A DNA stretch of 64,000 nucleotides from Pseudomonas ceruminis (GCF_021602025.1 NZ_BQHW01000027.1:20714-84713); one strand, 5' to 3'; positions 26,190 to 35,880 are shown, numbered from the stretch's first letter. The notes: generated from the letters alone by a model not told the origin. A program made the numbers and translations.

Positions 26190-27968
26190 ATGGCTGACTA
26201 TAAAGCGCCCCTGCGCGACATGCGCTTCGTTCTGAATGAAGTCTTCAATGTGGCCGAACAGTGGGCGCAGTTGCCCCCACTGGCCGAAGCGGTCGATGCC
26301 GAAACCGCCCTGGCCGTGCTGGAAGAAGCTGGCAAGGTCACCAGCAAGACCATCGCTCCGCTCAGCCGCGCTGCTGACGAAGAAGGCTGCCACTGGGACA
26401 ACGGAGCTGTGCGCACGCCTGCGGGCTTCATCGACGCCTACAACACCTACGCCCAAGGCGGTTGGGTTGGCGTAGGCGGCGACCCGCAATTCGGTGGCAT
26501 GGGCATGCCCAAGTCGATCTCGGCCCAGGTCGAAGAAATGGTCAATGCCTCGAGCCTGGCCTTCGGTCTGTACCCGATGCTGACCGCAGGCGCCTGCCTG
26601 TCGATCAACGCTCACGCCAGCGAAGCGTTGAAGGAGAAGTACCTGCCGAACATGTATGCCGGCGTGTGGGCCGGGTCCATGTGCCTGACCGAGCCCCATG
26701 CCGGCACCGACCTGGGCATCATTCGCACCAAGGCCGAACCCCAGGCCGATGGCAGCTACAAGATCAGCGGCACCAAGATCTTCATCACCGGTGGCGAGCA
26801 CGACCTGACCGAGAACATCATCCATCTGGTGCTGGCCAAGCTGCCGGATGCGCCGGCCGGGCCCAAGGGCATCTCGCTGTTCCTGGTGCCGAAGGTGCTG
26901 GTCAATGACGATGGCAGCCTTGGCGCGCGCAACCCGGCTACCTGCGGCTCGATCGAGCACAAGATGGGCATTCAGGCCTCGGCTACCTGCGTGATGAACT
27001 TCGATGACGCGGTGGGTTACATCGTCGGTGAGCCCAACAAAGGCCTGGCGGCGATGTTCACCATGATGAACTATGAGCGCCTGGGCGTGGGCATCCAGGG
27101 CCTGGCCTCGGCAGAGCGTTCTTACCAGAACGCCGTCGAGTACGCCCGTGACCGTCTGCAAAGCCGAGCCCCTACTGGCCCGCAAGCCAAAGACAAGGTC
27201 GCCGACCCCATCATCGTCCACCCGGACGTGCGCCGTATGCTGCTCACCATGAAAGCGCTGATCGAGGGGGGGCGTGCGTTCTCCACGTATGTGGCCATGC
27301 AGCTGGACAGCGCCAAGTACAGCGAAGACCCCGGTACGCGTAAGCGCAGCGAAGAGCTTGTGGCGTTGCTGACGCCGGTCGCCAAGGCATTTCTGACCGA
27401 CCTGGGCCTGGAGTGCACGGTGCATGGCCAGCAGGTATTTGGCGGCCACGGCTACATTCGCGAGTGGGGCCAGGAGCAGTTGGTGCGCGATGTACGCATC
27501 ACCCAGATCTATGAGGGCACCAACGGTATCCAGGCCCTGGATTTGATGGGACGCAAGGTGGTGGCCAGTGGCGGTGCCTACTACACGCTGTTCTCCGATG
27601 AGATCCGCCGCTTCATCGCCAGTGCGGGCAGCGACCTGGAAGAGTTTGCCAAGCCTCTGGCCGCCTCCCTCGATCAGCTGGACGGGTTGACCGATTGGGT
27701 ACTGGACCGGGCCAAAGGCAACCCGAACGAGATTGGGGCTGCGTCGGTCGAGTACCTGCATGCCTTTGGTTATGTGGCCTACGCCTACATGTGGGCATTG
27801 ATGGCCCGGGCGGCCAAGGCTGGCGAAGAGGACCCAGCGTTCTACTCGGCCAAGCTGGGCACCGCACGGTTCTACTTTGCACGCCTGCTGCCGCGGGTAG
27901 ATTCGCTGGTGGCGTCGGTGAAGGCGGGGAGTGAATCGTTGTACCTGCTGGAGGCGGATCAGTTCTGA
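26190..27968 (+). CDS. acyl-CoA dehydrogenase, DmdC/FadE-like (second paralogue)
   Basis: A 592-residue FAD acyl-CoA dehydrogenase closely related to the one at 22763 and starting likewise, MADYKAPLRDMRF. The same motifs are present: MCLTEPHAGTDLGIIRTKAEPQ in parts, YKISGTKIFITGGEHD, VFGGHGYIREWG, and the catalytic Glu in QIYEGTNGIQALDLMGRK. GAGAGG precedes the ATG at 26190. The two copies clearly derive from a duplication, now divided by the cyclase gene, and probably differ in substrate chain length. A terminator follows directly and abuts the control region of rsmY. Confidence 0.95.
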   Translation: MADYKAPLRDMRFVLNEVFNVAEQWAQLPPLAEAVDAETALAVLEEAGKVTSKTIAPLSRAADEEGCHWDNGAVRTPAGFIDAYNTYAQGGWVGVGGDPQFGGMGMPKSISAQVEEMVNASSLAFGLYPMLTAGACLSINAHASEALKEKYLPNMYAGVWAGSMCLTEPHAGTDLGIIRTKAEPQADGSYKISGTKIFITGGEHDLTENIIHLVLAKLPDAPAGPKGISLFLVPKVLVNDDGSLGARNPATCGSIEHKMGIQASATCVMNFDDAVGYIVGEPNKGLAAMFTMMNYERLGVGIQGLASAERSYQNAVEYARDRLQSRAPTGPQAKDKVADPIIVHPDVRRMLLTMKALIEGGRAFSTYVAMQLDSAKYSEDPGTRKRSEELVALLTPVAKAFLTDLGLECTVHGQQVFGGHGYIREWGQEQLVRDVRITQIYEGTNGIQALDLMGRKVVASGGAYYTLFSDEIRRFIASAGSDLEEFAKPLAASLDQLDGLTDWVLDRAKGNPNEIGAASVEYLHAFGYVAYAYMWALMARAAKAGEEDPAFYSAKLGTARFYFARLLPRVDSLVASVKAGSESLYLLEADQF

Positions 27969-27976
27969 CGTGCGTT

Positions 27977-28016
27977 GCGGCCATGTGCCATCCCGATGGC
28001 TAATGGCCGCTTTTTT
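27977..28016 (+). terminator. Rho-independent terminator after the second acyl-CoA dehydrogenase
   Basis: GCGGCCAT at 27977-27984 pairs with ATGGCCGC at 28003-28010, with an inner GCCATC/GATGGC stem, followed by six T. The last T is the first base of the GacA box of rsmY, so the two elements touch. Confidence 0.9.
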
Positions 28017-28033
28017 GTAAGCCTTTTCCTACG
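28016..28033 (+). promoter_or_regulatory. GacA upstream activating sequence of rsmY
   Basis: TGTAAG, six bases, CCTACG: a good match to the GacA box TGTAAG-N6-CTTACA, with the left half perfect. It lies about 58 bases before the probable transcription start, the usual distance for rsmY/rsmZ genes. A -10 candidate TAATCT is at 28079-28084. Confidence 0.85.
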
Positions 28034-28090
28034 TAACGCAGTGACTTTTCGCCACTGGTTTCAGATTGGATCCACGGTTAATCTTTGTTC

Positions 28091-28218
28091 ATGGACGTTG
28101 CGCAGGAAGCGCAAAGGACAGAACAGGGACAACGACGGATTTCCTGCCAGGGTGGCGGGGCGATAAGGATGTCACAGGGAAACAGTCTGGAAGACCCCGC
28201 TTCGGCGGGGTTTTCTTT
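28091..28218 (+). ncRNA. rsmY: regulatory small RNA RsmY
   Basis: An RNA of about 125 bases that would sequester RsmA/CsrA-type translational repressors. Eight GGA triplets are spread along it (near 28093, 28105, 28116, 28127, 28137, 28167, 28178 and 28189), several as A(N)GGA. The second sits in the loop of a strong hairpin, TTGCGC-AGGA-AGCGCAA, at 28099-28114. It ends in a clear Rho-independent terminator. A GacA box and -10 lie upstream. The position between an acyl-CoA dehydrogenase and a LysR gene fits what I recall for P. putida rsmY. The exact 5' end is inferred from the -10. Confidence 0.93.
28194..28218 (+). terminator. terminator of rsmY
   Basis: ACCCCGC-TTCG-GCGGGGT, a stable stem with a UUCG tetraloop, followed by TTTTCTTT. 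It lies between rsmY and the convergent LysR gene. Confidence 0.93.
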
Positions 28219-28229
28219 GTGCGCGCTTT

Positions 28230-29153
28230 TTAGCCCAGCACATCCAGTGGCGAGGCCCCCAACTGGCGGGCGTCGGTCTCTTCCTCCAGCAACGTCCGCA
28301 GCAGCTCTACCGACGCCTGCTGGCGTTGGGCATCGCGGAACACCAGGCCGACCTTCAGCGGCACCCGTGGCTCGCTCAAAGGCTTCCACAGCAATCCTTG
28401 ATCGTCTTCTGCGGCATCCTTGGCCCGGCCGGGCAGGATGGTGGCCAAAGCGGTGTGGGCCAAGCTGTCGAGAATCCCCCCCATGTTGTTCATCTCAGCC
28501 TGAACCTGCGGGCGGCGGCCCAGGCTGGCCAACTGTTCCTTCCAGATCTGGCGGATTTGAAATTCCTCACCGAGCATCAGCATGGGCAGCTCTGCGGCCT
28601 GGCTGATCGACACCTTCTTGAAGTCTTTCAATGCATGGGTATCGGGGATGACCAACTGCAGTTCATCTTCGTACAGCAGCAAGCCGTGCAACCCAGGTTG
28701 GCGCGGTGGCAGGTAGCTGATACCGATGTCCAGGCTGCCGTTGAGCAGGCGCCGCTCGATCTCAAGCCCTGACAGTTCGTAAATCTGGACCACCAGGTGC
28801 GGCTGGGCCTTGCGAACCCGCTCCAGCAACTGCGGTACCAGGCTCGGACGCACGGTCTGCAGAACGCCAATGGCCAGCGTGCGCAATGACTGGCCCTTGA
28901 AGTTGCGCATCGCCTCATGGGCGCGCTGCAGGCCATCGAGCAGCGGCAGGGCATGGTTGTACAAGGTGTGTGCCGCCAGGGTGGGCAACAGGCGCTTGTT
29001 GCTGCGCTCGAACAGGCTCAGGTCAAGGCTGTGTTCGAGTTGGCGAATCTGCTGCGACAGTGCCGGCTGGGACAGTGACAGGCGTTCAGCGGCACGGCCA
29101 ACGTGGCCTTCTTCATAAACCGCGACGAAATAACGCAGTTGGCGGAAATCCAT
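28230..29153 (-). CDS. LysR family transcriptional regulator
   Basis: A 307-residue LysR regulator starting MDFRQLRYFVAVYEEGHVGRAA in parts; the winged helix-turn-helix covers residues about 1-60 (AAERLSLSQPALSQQIRQLE). The effector-binding domain follows and has no unusual features. I chose the ATG at 29153 over a GTG three codons earlier. It is divergent from the class III aminotransferase gene, the usual LysR arrangement, and the intergenic region contains palindromic TTGATA/TATCAA sites. It likely controls that gene and itself; the inducer is unknown. Confidence 0.93.
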   Translation of the reverse strand: MDFRQLRYFVAVYEEGHVGRAAERLSLSQPALSQQIRQLEHSLDLSLFERSNKRLLPTLAAHTLYNHALPLLDGLQRAHEAMRNFKGQSLRTLAIGVLQTVRPSLVPQLLERVRKAQPHLVVQIYELSGLEIERRLLNGSLDIGISYLPPRQPGLHGLLLYEDELQLVIPDTHALKDFKKVSISQAAELPMLMLGEEFQIRQIWKEQLASLGRRPQVQAEMNNMGGILDSLAHTALATILPGRAKDAAEDDQGLLWKPLSEPRVPLKVGLVFRDAQRQQASVELLRTLLEEETDARQLGASPLDVLG

Positions 29154-29282
29154 AAGCAACACTTATCAAAAAAGCTGGAAAAACGGAATGGCCGCAAGCG
29201 CCGCCGAAGCCTAGTCTATCGCCGTATTCCAACGGGTTACAGCGCTCAATCAACGCATTGTTACCCCGTTTGAAAAACACTT

Positions 29283-29307
29283 TTGATAGGCAAGGCAAAA
29301 TTATCAA
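29283..29307. promoter_or_regulatory. candidate LysR operator
   Basis: TTGATA at 29283-29288 and TATCAA at 29302-29307 form a perfect inverted repeat with a 13-base spacer. A further TTATCAA half-site lies at 29163-29169 close to the LysR start. The arrangement between divergent regulator and target suits a LysR binding region. It is a visual match only. Confidence 0.5.
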
Positions 29308-29364
29308 GCGCCGGCAACACGACCGGACCCTGGCCGCCCTTTACCGTGATTGGTTGGAGCCCCG

Positions 29365-30645
29365 ATGAACCTGTTCAACCTGCGCCGCTCGGCCCCTGCC
29401 ACGGTTGCCGAGCCCAAGCGTGCGCCGGTGTCCGTGCCGGATGCGCCGCCGTTGTCCCGCGAGCGCCTGATGCCGAGCACTGAGCGCGCGGCGCAAGTGT
29501 TTGTGCGGGGGCAGGGCTCCTGGTTGTGGGACAAAGAAGGGCACGCCTACCTGGATTTCACCCAGGGTCGTGCAGTCAACAGCCTTGGCCACAGCCCGAG
29601 CGTGCTGGTCAAGGCGCTGGGCAACCAGGCACAAGCGCTGATCAACCCAGGTGCAGGCTTTCATAGCCGTGGCCTGCTGGAGCTGGTCAACCGCCTGTGC
29701 CAGAGCACCGGCAGCGACCAGGCCTACCTGCTCAACAGTGGGGCTGAAGCCTGTGAAGGGGCGATCAAGCTGGCGCGCAAGTGGGGGCAACTGCACCGTA
29801 ACGGCGCCTATCACATCATCACCGCCAGCCAGGGTTGCCATGGTCGTAGCCTCGGCGCGCTGTCGGCGTCCGACCCGCTGCCGTGCAACCGCTGCGAGCC
29901 GGGTTTGCCGGGTTTCAGCAAAGTGCCGTTCAACGACCTTGCTGCACTGCACGCGCAAGTCGATTCGCGCACCGTGGCCATCATGCTCGAGCCGATCCAG
30001 GGTGAGGCGGGTGTGATTCCGGCGACGCGCGAGTACCTGCAGGGTGTGGAGAAGCTGTGCCGAGAACTGGGCATCCTGTTGATCCTCGATGAGGTGCAGA
30101 CCGGGATTGGCCGCTGCGGTGCGTTGCTGGCCGAAGAAACCTACGGCGTTCGCGCCGATATCATCACCCTGGGCAAGGGCCTGGGGGGCGGCGTACCACT
30201 TGCCGCCTTGCTGGCCCGGGGTACGGCATGTTGCGCCGAGCCGGGCGAGCTGGAAGGCAGCCACCACGGCAACGCGCTGATGAGCGCGGCGGGCCTTGCG
30301 GTGCTCGACACCGTGCTGGAACCGGGCTTCTTCGAGCAGGTTCAAGACAGCGGGCGCCACCTGCGCGATGGCCTCAGCCGCCTGGCCGGTCGTTATGGCC
30401 AGGGCCATGTGCGTGGCCAAGGGCTGCTGTGGGCCATGCAGTTGCAGGAGCACCTGGCCAAGGACCTGGTGGAGGCTGCCCTGCAGGAAGGCCTGCTGCT
30501 CAATGCACCACAGGAGGATGTGGTGCGCTTTTCGCCGGCGCTGACAGTGAGCAAAGGCAACATCGATGAAATGTTGCTGCGCCTGGCGCGCGCGTTTGCC
30601 CGCCTGCATGCGCAACAGCATGCCCGCCGAGAAGTCTCGGCATAG
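29365..30645 (+). CDS. class III aminotransferase (acetylornithine/aspartate aminotransferase family)
   Basis: A 426-residue PLP-dependent aminotransferase of the ArgD-like class III. Motifs: LDFTQGRAVNSLGHSP, SGAEACEGAIKLARK, EPIQGEAGV, LILDEVQTGIGRCG (PLP aspartate), and the Schiff-base Lys in ITLGKGLGGGVPL. It carries about 35 extra N-terminal residues before the ArgD-like core. GGAG precedes the ATG at 29365. It probably transfers the amino group from an omega-amino acid or acetylornithine-like substrate, which sequence cannot decide. The divergent LysR gene is the likely regulator. A terminator follows. Confidence 0.93.
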   Translation: MNLFNLRRSAPATVAEPKRAPVSVPDAPPLSRERLMPSTERAAQVFVRGQGSWLWDKEGHAYLDFTQGRAVNSLGHSPSVLVKALGNQAQALINPGAGFHSRGLLELVNRLCQSTGSDQAYLLNSGAEACEGAIKLARKWGQLHRNGAYHIITASQGCHGRSLGALSASDPLPCNRCEPGLPGFSKVPFNDLAALHAQVDSRTVAIMLEPIQGEAGVIPATREYLQGVEKLCRELGILLILDEVQTGIGRCGALLAEETYGVRADIITLGKGLGGGVPLAALLARGTACCAEPGELEGSHHGNALMSAAGLAVLDTVLEPGFFEQVQDSGRHLRDGLSRLAGRYGQGHVRGQGLLWAMQLQEHLAKDLVEAALQEGLLLNAPQEDVVRFSPALTVSKGNIDEMLLRLARAFARLHAQQHARREVSA

Positions 30646-30681
30646 TACGAATTCAACGAACCGTCTGGCGTTTCTGCGCAT

Positions 30682-30722
30682 CGCCCCTGGCCTGATTCAT
30701 TTGGCTCGGGGCGTTTTTTTTT
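30682..30722 (+). terminator. Rho-independent terminator after the aminotransferase
   Basis: CGCCCC near 30682 pairs with GGGGCG at 30708-30713, with an interrupted inner stem, followed by a run of eight or more T. It ends the aminotransferase transcript before the PMP3-like gene. Confidence 0.8.
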
Positions 30723-30795
30723 GCCTGGCGTTTGCCTGTGGAACCTCTGCCGTACGCGGCTAGTCTGTGTTTAGACCCATTAAGGAGAGACGAGC

Positions 30796-30954
30796 ATGGA
30801 CTTCATTCGCATCATCATCGCCATCATCCTGCCGCCGCTGGGCGTATTTCTGCAGGTCGGCTTCGGCGGGGCGTTCTGGCTGAATATTCTGCTGACTTTG
30901 CTGGGGTATATCCCAGGGATCGTCCATGCGGTGTACATCATCGCCAAGCGGTGA
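30796..30954 (+). CDS. PMP3/YqaE family small membrane protein
   Basis: A 52-residue protein, MDFIRIIIAIILPPLGVFL at its start, with two hydrophobic helices (about residues 3-22 and 27-48) joined by the family motif QVGFGGAFWLNILLTLLGYIPG in parts. This is the PMP3/UPF0057 signature; relatives respond to salt, cold or envelope stress and affect membrane potential in yeast. GGAG is placed well before the ATG. It is separate from the aminotransferase transcript and converges on the S9 peptidase gene, with a GC-rich hairpin between. Confidence 0.95.
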   Translation: MDFIRIIIAIILPPLGVFLQVGFGGAFWLNILLTLLGYIPGIVHAVYIIAKR

Positions 30955-30959
30955 GTGTG

Positions 30960-30982
30960 CTGGGGCTGCGCAGCAGCCCCAG
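30960..30982. terminator. GC-rich hairpin between convergent genes
   Basis: CTGGGGCTGC and its exact complement (30960-30969 and 30973-30982) with a GCA loop. No T-run follows on either strand, so termination would be inefficient or Rho-aided. It lies between the PMP3-like gene and the peptidase stop. Confidence 0.55.
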
Positions 30983-30986
30983 GCGT

Positions 30987-32810
30987 TTACCGGGCCAATG
31001 CTCGGCAATAAAATTTCCACTCTTCTTCCAATGCATGCGCCAGGTTCTCGGCTTTACGAAAACCATGGCGCTCGCCCGCATAAAAATGCGCCTCGGCCCC
31101 GATGCCGTTGCACTTCAATGCTTCGAGCATCGACCGCGTCTGCTCAGGCACCACCACCGCATCCAGTTCACCCTGGAAGAAAATCACCGGCACCTTGATC
31201 TGCGCAGCGTGCAACAGCGGTGTTCGTTGCCGGTAACGCTCGGCGTCCCGGTTCGGGTCACCAATCAGCCAATCCAGGTAGTCGCCTTCGAACTTGTGTG
31301 TGGCGCGGCCCAGGACAACCGGGTCGCTGACGCCGTAAAGGCTGGCTCCTGCACGGAACACATCGTGGAACGCCAGGGCGCAGAGGGTGGTGTAGCCGCC
31401 CGCGCTGCCGCCGCGAATGAATGCCTTGCTGGCGTCGATCAGGCCGCGCTCAGCCAGGTGCTCGACGGCGGCGCAGGCGTCCTGCACATCGCTTTCACCC
31501 CAGCGCAGATGCAATGCCTGGCGGTAGTCACGTCCATAGCCGGTGCTGCCGCGATAGTTCAGGTCGGCCACGGCAAAGCCTCTCTGCGTCCAGTACTGGA
31601 TACGCGAGTCGAGCACCGGATAGCAGGCCGAGGTGGGCCCACCGTGAATGAAAACTACCAGGGGCGAAGCGCTGTCCCCGCCAGCGGCCGGGTAGAAAAA
31701 ACCATGGGCGATCTCGCCGCCGCTGTCATAGTGGATCGCCTGGGGCAGGCTGATGCATTCGGCCGGCAGTACCTCAACGCCGCCGGCCAGGATGCTTACC
31801 TCATGACTGGCCCGGTCGATGGCGATGACCGCTGGCGGGCTGATCGGCGAGGCAGCGATGGCGTAGAGGTGGTCGGCATCCATGGCCAGGCTGCGAAACC
31901 GGCTGTAGGCACTGGCGAACCTTTCTACCTGGCCGTCTGCGGCGCGTAGCCCCAGTTGCCCAAAGCCCCCTTCGAACCAACTGGCCAGGTAGCTTTGCGG
32001 CCCCACTGGCAGCCACGTGCTGGCGCCCAGTTGCCAAGGGGCGGCAGCGTGGTCTGCCGGTAGGGCGGGCAAGGCCTGCCAATGGTCATCGACCTCGCCC
32101 CACGGTTGCCAGAAACCGTTGCGGTCAGTCAGGCAGTACAGGCGGCCTTCAGCGTCGAAGCGTGGCTGTTGCAGCGACTCGTCATGGGCGGCAACACACC
32201 GCGTAGGCCCCCAGGTGCCGTCGTTTTGCCGTTGTCGACACATCAGCCGGGTGACCGTCCAAGGCTGTGCAGGGCGGTTCCATTCGACCCAGGCCAAGCG
32301 TTTGCCATCGCTGCTCAGGGTGGGGGAGGCGTAGAAATCGGCGCCCTGGGCCAGGATCTCAAAGTGGCCCTCACCCAAGGCAACCAGGCGATGCTCGACC
32401 TGTTCGCCATGGCACTCCTCGACGGCCAGCACCTGCTCCTTGTGCCACTGCAGGTCGCCGTAGCGGGAGTGCAGGCTCTGAGTCAGGGCACGCGGTGGCG
32501 AGCCTTCGAGGTCCTGGGTGTAGACCTGCTGATCGTTCTCGTTGACGAACAGCAGCCCGTCGCCCCCCAGGCAAAAGCTGCCACCGCCATATTCGTAGAC
32601 CCGGCTGCGTACACTGAACCCATCGGGTGTCAGGCAGCGGGCCTGGTGGTCGCGCCAATGCCAGATGCGGCAGGCACCATCGGCCGGGCGGAATTCGTTC
32701 CAGAACACCCCATCGGCGCTGACCTTGAGCTCGGCGAAGTCGGTGCCGGCGGCGACCGCCTGGGCCGCGCTGAATTCAGCCGCGGGCGATGACACGTGAG
32801 TTTCGTTCAT
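30987..32810 (-). CDS. S9 family (prolyl oligopeptidase-like) peptidase of the pqq cluster
   Basis: A 607-residue serine peptidase with an N-terminal beta-propeller and a C-terminal alpha/beta hydrolase. The nucleophile is in GGSAGGYTT, the acid in [11 protein letters not shown] and the His in [21 protein letters not shown] is the oxyanion region. No signal peptide is seen, so it should be cytosolic. The start at 32810 overlaps the end of pqqE by 35 bases, which makes it the last gene of the pqq transcript; some pseudomonad clusters label this position pqqM. It may help trim the PqqA peptide, together with PqqF; this is a context inference. Confidence 0.9.
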   Translation of the reverse strand: MNETHVSSPAAEFSAAQAVAAGTDFAELKVSADGVFWNEFRPADGACRIWHWRDHQARCLTPDGFSVRSRVYEYGGGSFCLGGDGLLFVNENDQQVYTQDLEGSPPRALTQSLHSRYGDLQWHKEQVLAVEECHGEQVEHRLVALGEGHFEILAQGADFYASPTLSSDGKRLAWVEWNRPAQPWTVTRLMCRQRQNDGTWGPTRCVAAHDESLQQPRFDAEGRLYCLTDRNGFWQPWGEVDDHWQALPALPADHAAAPWQLGASTWLPVGPQSYLASWFEGGFGQLGLRAADGQVERFASAYSRFRSLAMDADHLYAIAASPISPPAVIAIDRASHEVSILAGGVEVLPAECISLPQAIHYDSGGEIAHGFFYPAAGGDSASPLVVFIHGGPTSACYPVLDSRIQYWTQRGFAVADLNYRGSTGYGRDYRQALHLRWGESDVQDACAAVEHLAERGLIDASKAFIRGGSAGGYTTLCALAFHDVFRAGASLYGVSDPVVLGRATHKFEGDYLDWLIGDPNRDAERYRQRTPLLHAAQIKVPVIFFQGELDAVVVPEQTRSMLEALKCNGIGAEAHFYAGERHGFRKAENLAHALEEEWKFYCRALAR

Positions 32811-33894
32811 TGCGGAAGGTCATCTGTTCAATGGCAAGGTCGGCAGTTTCCGCCTCCTCGCGGGCCTTGAGGATGAGGCCATGGTCGGCCGACTTGGCGC
32901 ACACAGGGTCGGCATTGCTGGCGTCGCCGGTGAGCATGAAGGCCTGGCAGCGGCAGCCGCCGAAGTCCTTTTCTTTTTCGTCACAGGAGCGGCACGGTTC
33001 GCGCATCCATTCATAACCACGGAAGCGGTTGAAGCCGAACGACTCATACCAGATATGGTGCAGGTCGTGGTCGCGTACGTTGGGGAACTGCACTGGCAAC
33101 TGACGCGCACCATGGCAGGGCAGCGCGGTGCCGTCTGGGGTAATGGTGAGAAACAGGCTACCCCAGCCGTTCATGCAGGCCTTGGGACGCTCTTCGTAGT
33201 AGTCCGGGGTGACGAAGATCAGCTTGCACGGGTTGCCCTCGGCCTTGAGTTTGTCCCGGTACACGTTGGTGATGCGCTCGGCACGTTCGAGCTGTTCACG
33301 GGTCGGCAGCAGGCCCAGCCGGTTCAGGTGCGCCCAGCCATAGAACTGACAGGTGGCCAGCTCGACAAAGTCAGCTTCCAACGCGATGCACAGCTCGATG
33401 ATGCGGTCGATCTTGTGGATGTTGTGCCGGTGGGTGACAAAGTTGAGCACCATCGGGTAACCGTGGGCTTTTACTGCCCTGGCCATTTCCAGTTTCTGCG
33501 CAAAGGCTTTCTTCGAACCGGCCAGCAGGTTGTTCACCTGCTCGTCGCTGGCCTGGAAGCTGATCTGGATATGGTCAAGGCCGGCCTCTTTGAAGGCGGC
33601 GATGCGCGCTTCGGTCAGGCCGATGCCTGAGGTGATCAGATTGGTGTAATAGCCCAGCCGGCGCGCCTCGCCGATCAGTTCTGCAAGGTCCTGGCGCACC
33701 AGTGGTTCGCCGCCGGAAAAGCCAATTTGCGCAGCGCCCATTTCGCGGGCTTCAGCCATCACCTTGAACCACTGCTCGGTCGACAGCTCTTTGCCCTGTT
33801 CGGCAAAGTCGAGCGGGTTGGAGCAGTAGGGGCACTGCAGCGGGCAGCGGTAGGTGAGTTCGGCCAGCAGCCACAGCGGCAAGCCTACCGGCAC
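32776..33894 (-). CDS. pqqE: PqqA peptide cyclase (radical SAM)
   Basis: A 372-residue radical SAM enzyme that links the Glu and Tyr side chains of PqqA, the first step of PQQ formation. The SAM cluster Cys residues are in [10 protein letters not shown] near residue 20; a C-terminal SPASM region adds Cys ligands (CMNGWG, PCHGAR, CRSCDEK, GGCRC). I chose the GTG at 33894 ([12 protein letters not shown]), one base after the pqqD stop, because in-frame ATG codons lie only deep inside pqqD. PqqD is its peptide chaperone and is directly upstream. Confidence 0.95.
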   Translation of the reverse strand: MPVGLPLWLLAELTYRCPLQCPYCSNPLDFAEQGKELSTEQWFKVMAEAREMGAAQIGFSGGEPLVRQDLAELIGEARRLGYYTNLITSGIGLTEARIAAFKEAGLDHIQISFQASDEQVNNLLAGSKKAFAQKLEMARAVKAHGYPMVLNFVTHRHNIHKIDRIIELCIALEADFVELATCQFYGWAHLNRLGLLPTREQLERAERITNVYRDKLKAEGNPCKLIFVTPDYYEERPKACMNGWGSLFLTITPDGTALPCHGARQLPVQFPNVRDHDLHHIWYESFGFNRFRGYEWMREPCRSCDEKEKDFGGCRCQAFMLTGDASNADPVCAKSADHGLILKAREEAETADLAIEQMTFRNERNSRVIARG

Positions 33895-33895
33895 C

Positions 33896-34171
33896 TCAGG
33901 CGAGGACGATCCAGTGTTCGCCACGGGCCACCTCCATGAACTGCTCGATGTCATCGGCCACTTCCGGGACACCGGGAAATTGCTGTTCGAGTTCGTTGAT
34001 GATCGCTGCCACGTCACGTTGACCATCGATCAACCCACCAATCAGGCTGGCGCTGTCGTTGAGCTTGATCATGCCCTCGGGGTACAGCAACACATGGCCT
34101 TTTTGCGCGGGTTCGTACTGAAAGCGATAGCCAGGGCGCCAGTGGGGTACTTGCGTGCGATCGAAATTCAT
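33896..34171 (-). CDS. pqqD: PQQ biosynthesis peptide chaperone
   Basis: A 91-residue protein that binds the PqqA peptide and presents it to PqqE; it is a RiPP recognition element with a winged-helix fold. The sequence shows the family pattern [27 protein letters not shown] in parts, followed by [14 protein letters not shown]. The ATG at 34171 overlaps the pqqC stop (ATGA), and the stop is one base before pqqE, so all three are translationally coupled. Length is normal. Confidence 0.96.
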   Translation of the reverse strand: MNFDRTQVPHWRPGYRFQYEPAQKGHVLLYPEGMIKLNDSASLIGGLIDGQRDVAAIINELEQQFPGVPEVADDIEQFMEVARGEHWIVLA

Positions 34172-34923
34172 AGGGCGATCCCCTTGTGCCATACCCGTTG
34201 CTGGGTAACGGTGTGATAGGGCGGGCGGTTCAGCTCGTAGGCCATGCTCATGGCATCGAGCATGCTCCAGAGGATATCCAGCTTGAACTGCAGGATTTCC
34301 AGCATACGCTCCTGGCCGGCCCGGGTGGTGTAGTGCTGTAGCGTGATCGCCAGGCCGTGCTCGACATCACGCCGGGCCTGGCCCAGGCGGGTGCGGAAGT
34401 ACTCGTAGCCAGCGGGGTCGATCCACGGGTAGTGCTGCGGCCAGCTGTCCAGCCGTGACTGGTGAATCTGCGGGGCGAACAGTTCGGTCAGTGAGCTACT
34501 GGCGGCCTCTTGCCAGCTGGCGCGGCGGGCAAAGTTGACGTAGGCGTCCACGGCAAAGCGCACCCCAGGCAGCACCAGTTCCTGGGAGCGCAGTTGGTCG
34601 GGGTCCAGGCCCACGGCCTGGCCCAGGCGTAGCCAGGCCTCGATGCCGCCGTCTTCGCCAGGCGCGCCATCATGGTCGAGCAAACGCTGGATCCACTCGC
34701 GGCGCACTTCACGGTCCGGGCAATTGGCCAGGATCGCGGCATCCTTCATGGGGATGTTCACCTGGTAGTAGAAGCGGTTCGCCACCCAGCCCTGAATCTG
34801 CTCGCGGCTGGCGCGCCCTTCATACATCGCCACATGGTAGGGATGGTGGATGTGGTAGTAGGCGCCCTTGGCGCGCAGAGCCTGCTCGAACTCGGCAGGG
34901 GACATTGGCAGTGCGTCGCTCAT
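34168..34923 (-). CDS. pqqC: pyrroloquinoline-quinone synthase
   Basis: A 251-residue helical oxidase, cofactor-free, that performs the final ring closure and eight-electron oxidation to PQQ. Typical segments: [36 protein letters not shown] in parts, and a C-terminal helix with [16 protein letters not shown]. The His-rich YHIHHPYH stretch and the Arg/Tyr residues of the active site are retained. Its stop overlaps pqqD; nine bases separate it from pqqB upstream. Confidence 0.97.
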   Translation of the reverse strand: MSDALPMSPAEFEQALRAKGAYYHIHHPYHVAMYEGRASREQIQGWVANRFYYQVNIPMKDAAILANCPDREVRREWIQRLLDHDGAPGEDGGIEAWLRLGQAVGLDPDQLRSQELVLPGVRFAVDAYVNFARRASWQEAASSSLTELFAPQIHQSRLDSWPQHYPWIDPAGYEYFRTRLGQARRDVEHGLAITLQHYTTRAGQERMLEILQFKLDILWSMLDAMSMAYELNRPPYHTVTQQRVWHKGIAL

Positions 34924-34932
34924 GGTGCCTCC

Positions 34933-35844
34933 TTACAACTCGATGTTCATGCCGTCGAAGGCGACTTCCACGCCGCGGCGCTGGACCTCGGCCCGTTCGG
35001 CAGAGTCTTCGTCGAGAATCGGGTTGGTGTTGTTGATGTGGATAAGCACTTTGCGCTGGCGCGGGAAACCGTCCAGCACCTCGAGCATGCCGCCGGGACC
35101 GTTCTGCGCCAGGTGGCCCATCTCGCGGCCGGTGCGGGTACCGACACCCCGGCGTTGCATTTCATCATCCTCCCACAGCGTGCCATCGACCAATAGGCAG
35201 TCGGCACCGTGCATCATCGACAGCAGCTTGTCGTCCACCTGGCCGAGGCCGGGGGCGTAGAACAGTGTGCCGCCGGTACGGGTGTCCTCGACCAGCAGGC
35301 CAAGGTTGTCGCCCGGGTGCGGGTCGAAGCGGTGCGGTGAGTAGGGGGGCGCGGCGCTGCGCAGGGGGAACGGGGTGAAGCGCAGGTTGGGGCAGGCGTC
35401 TATCACGAAGCTGCCTTCGAGCTCGATGCGGTTCCACTGCAGGCCACCGTTCCAGTGGCTGAGCATGTTGAACAGCGGGAAGCCGGTGGTCAGGTCCTGG
35501 TGGACCATGTCGGTGCACCACACCTGGTGCGGGCAGCCTTCGCGCAGGCTGAGCAGGCCAGTGGTGTGGTCGATCTGGCTGTCCAGCAGCACGATCGCGT
35601 TGATGCCGGTGTCGCGCAGGGCCCGGGCCGGCTGCATCGGCGCGAAGGCCTGAAGCTGGGCGCGGATGTCGGGCGAGGCATTGCACAGCACCCAGTGCAC
35701 GCCGTCGTCGGACAGGGCGATGGACGACTGGGTCCGCGCCTGGGCGCGCAGGGTGCCGTCACGGTAGCCCTTGCAGTTGACACAGTTGCAGTTCCATTGC
35801 GGGAACCCGCCACCGGCGGCGGAGCCGAGAACCTGGATGTACAT
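34933..35844 (-). CDS. pqqB: PqqB, metallo-beta-lactamase-fold PQQ biosynthesis protein
   Basis: A 303-residue protein of metallo-beta-lactamase fold that hydroxylates the tyrosine-derived part of the PQQ precursor. The N-terminus [19 protein letters not shown] and the Cys pair CNCVNCKG are family hallmarks. Metal ligands are suggested by [21 protein letters not shown] and [10 protein letters not shown]. It is the first gene after pqqA, separated by a hairpin that probably limits read-through. Confidence 0.96.
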   Translation of the reverse strand: MYIQVLGSAAGGGFPQWNCNCVNCKGYRDGTLRAQARTQSSIALSDDGVHWVLCNASPDIRAQLQAFAPMQPARALRDTGINAIVLLDSQIDHTTGLLSLREGCPHQVWCTDMVHQDLTTGFPLFNMLSHWNGGLQWNRIELEGSFVIDACPNLRFTPFPLRSAAPPYSPHRFDPHPGDNLGLLVEDTRTGGTLFYAPGLGQVDDKLLSMMHGADCLLVDGTLWEDDEMQRRGVGTRTGREMGHLAQNGPGGMLEVLDGFPRQRKVLIHINNTNPILDEDSAERAEVQRRGVEVAFDGMNIEL

Positions 35845-35880
35845 GGCTACTCTCTATGCTGTGCGAAAAACCGTACCTGA

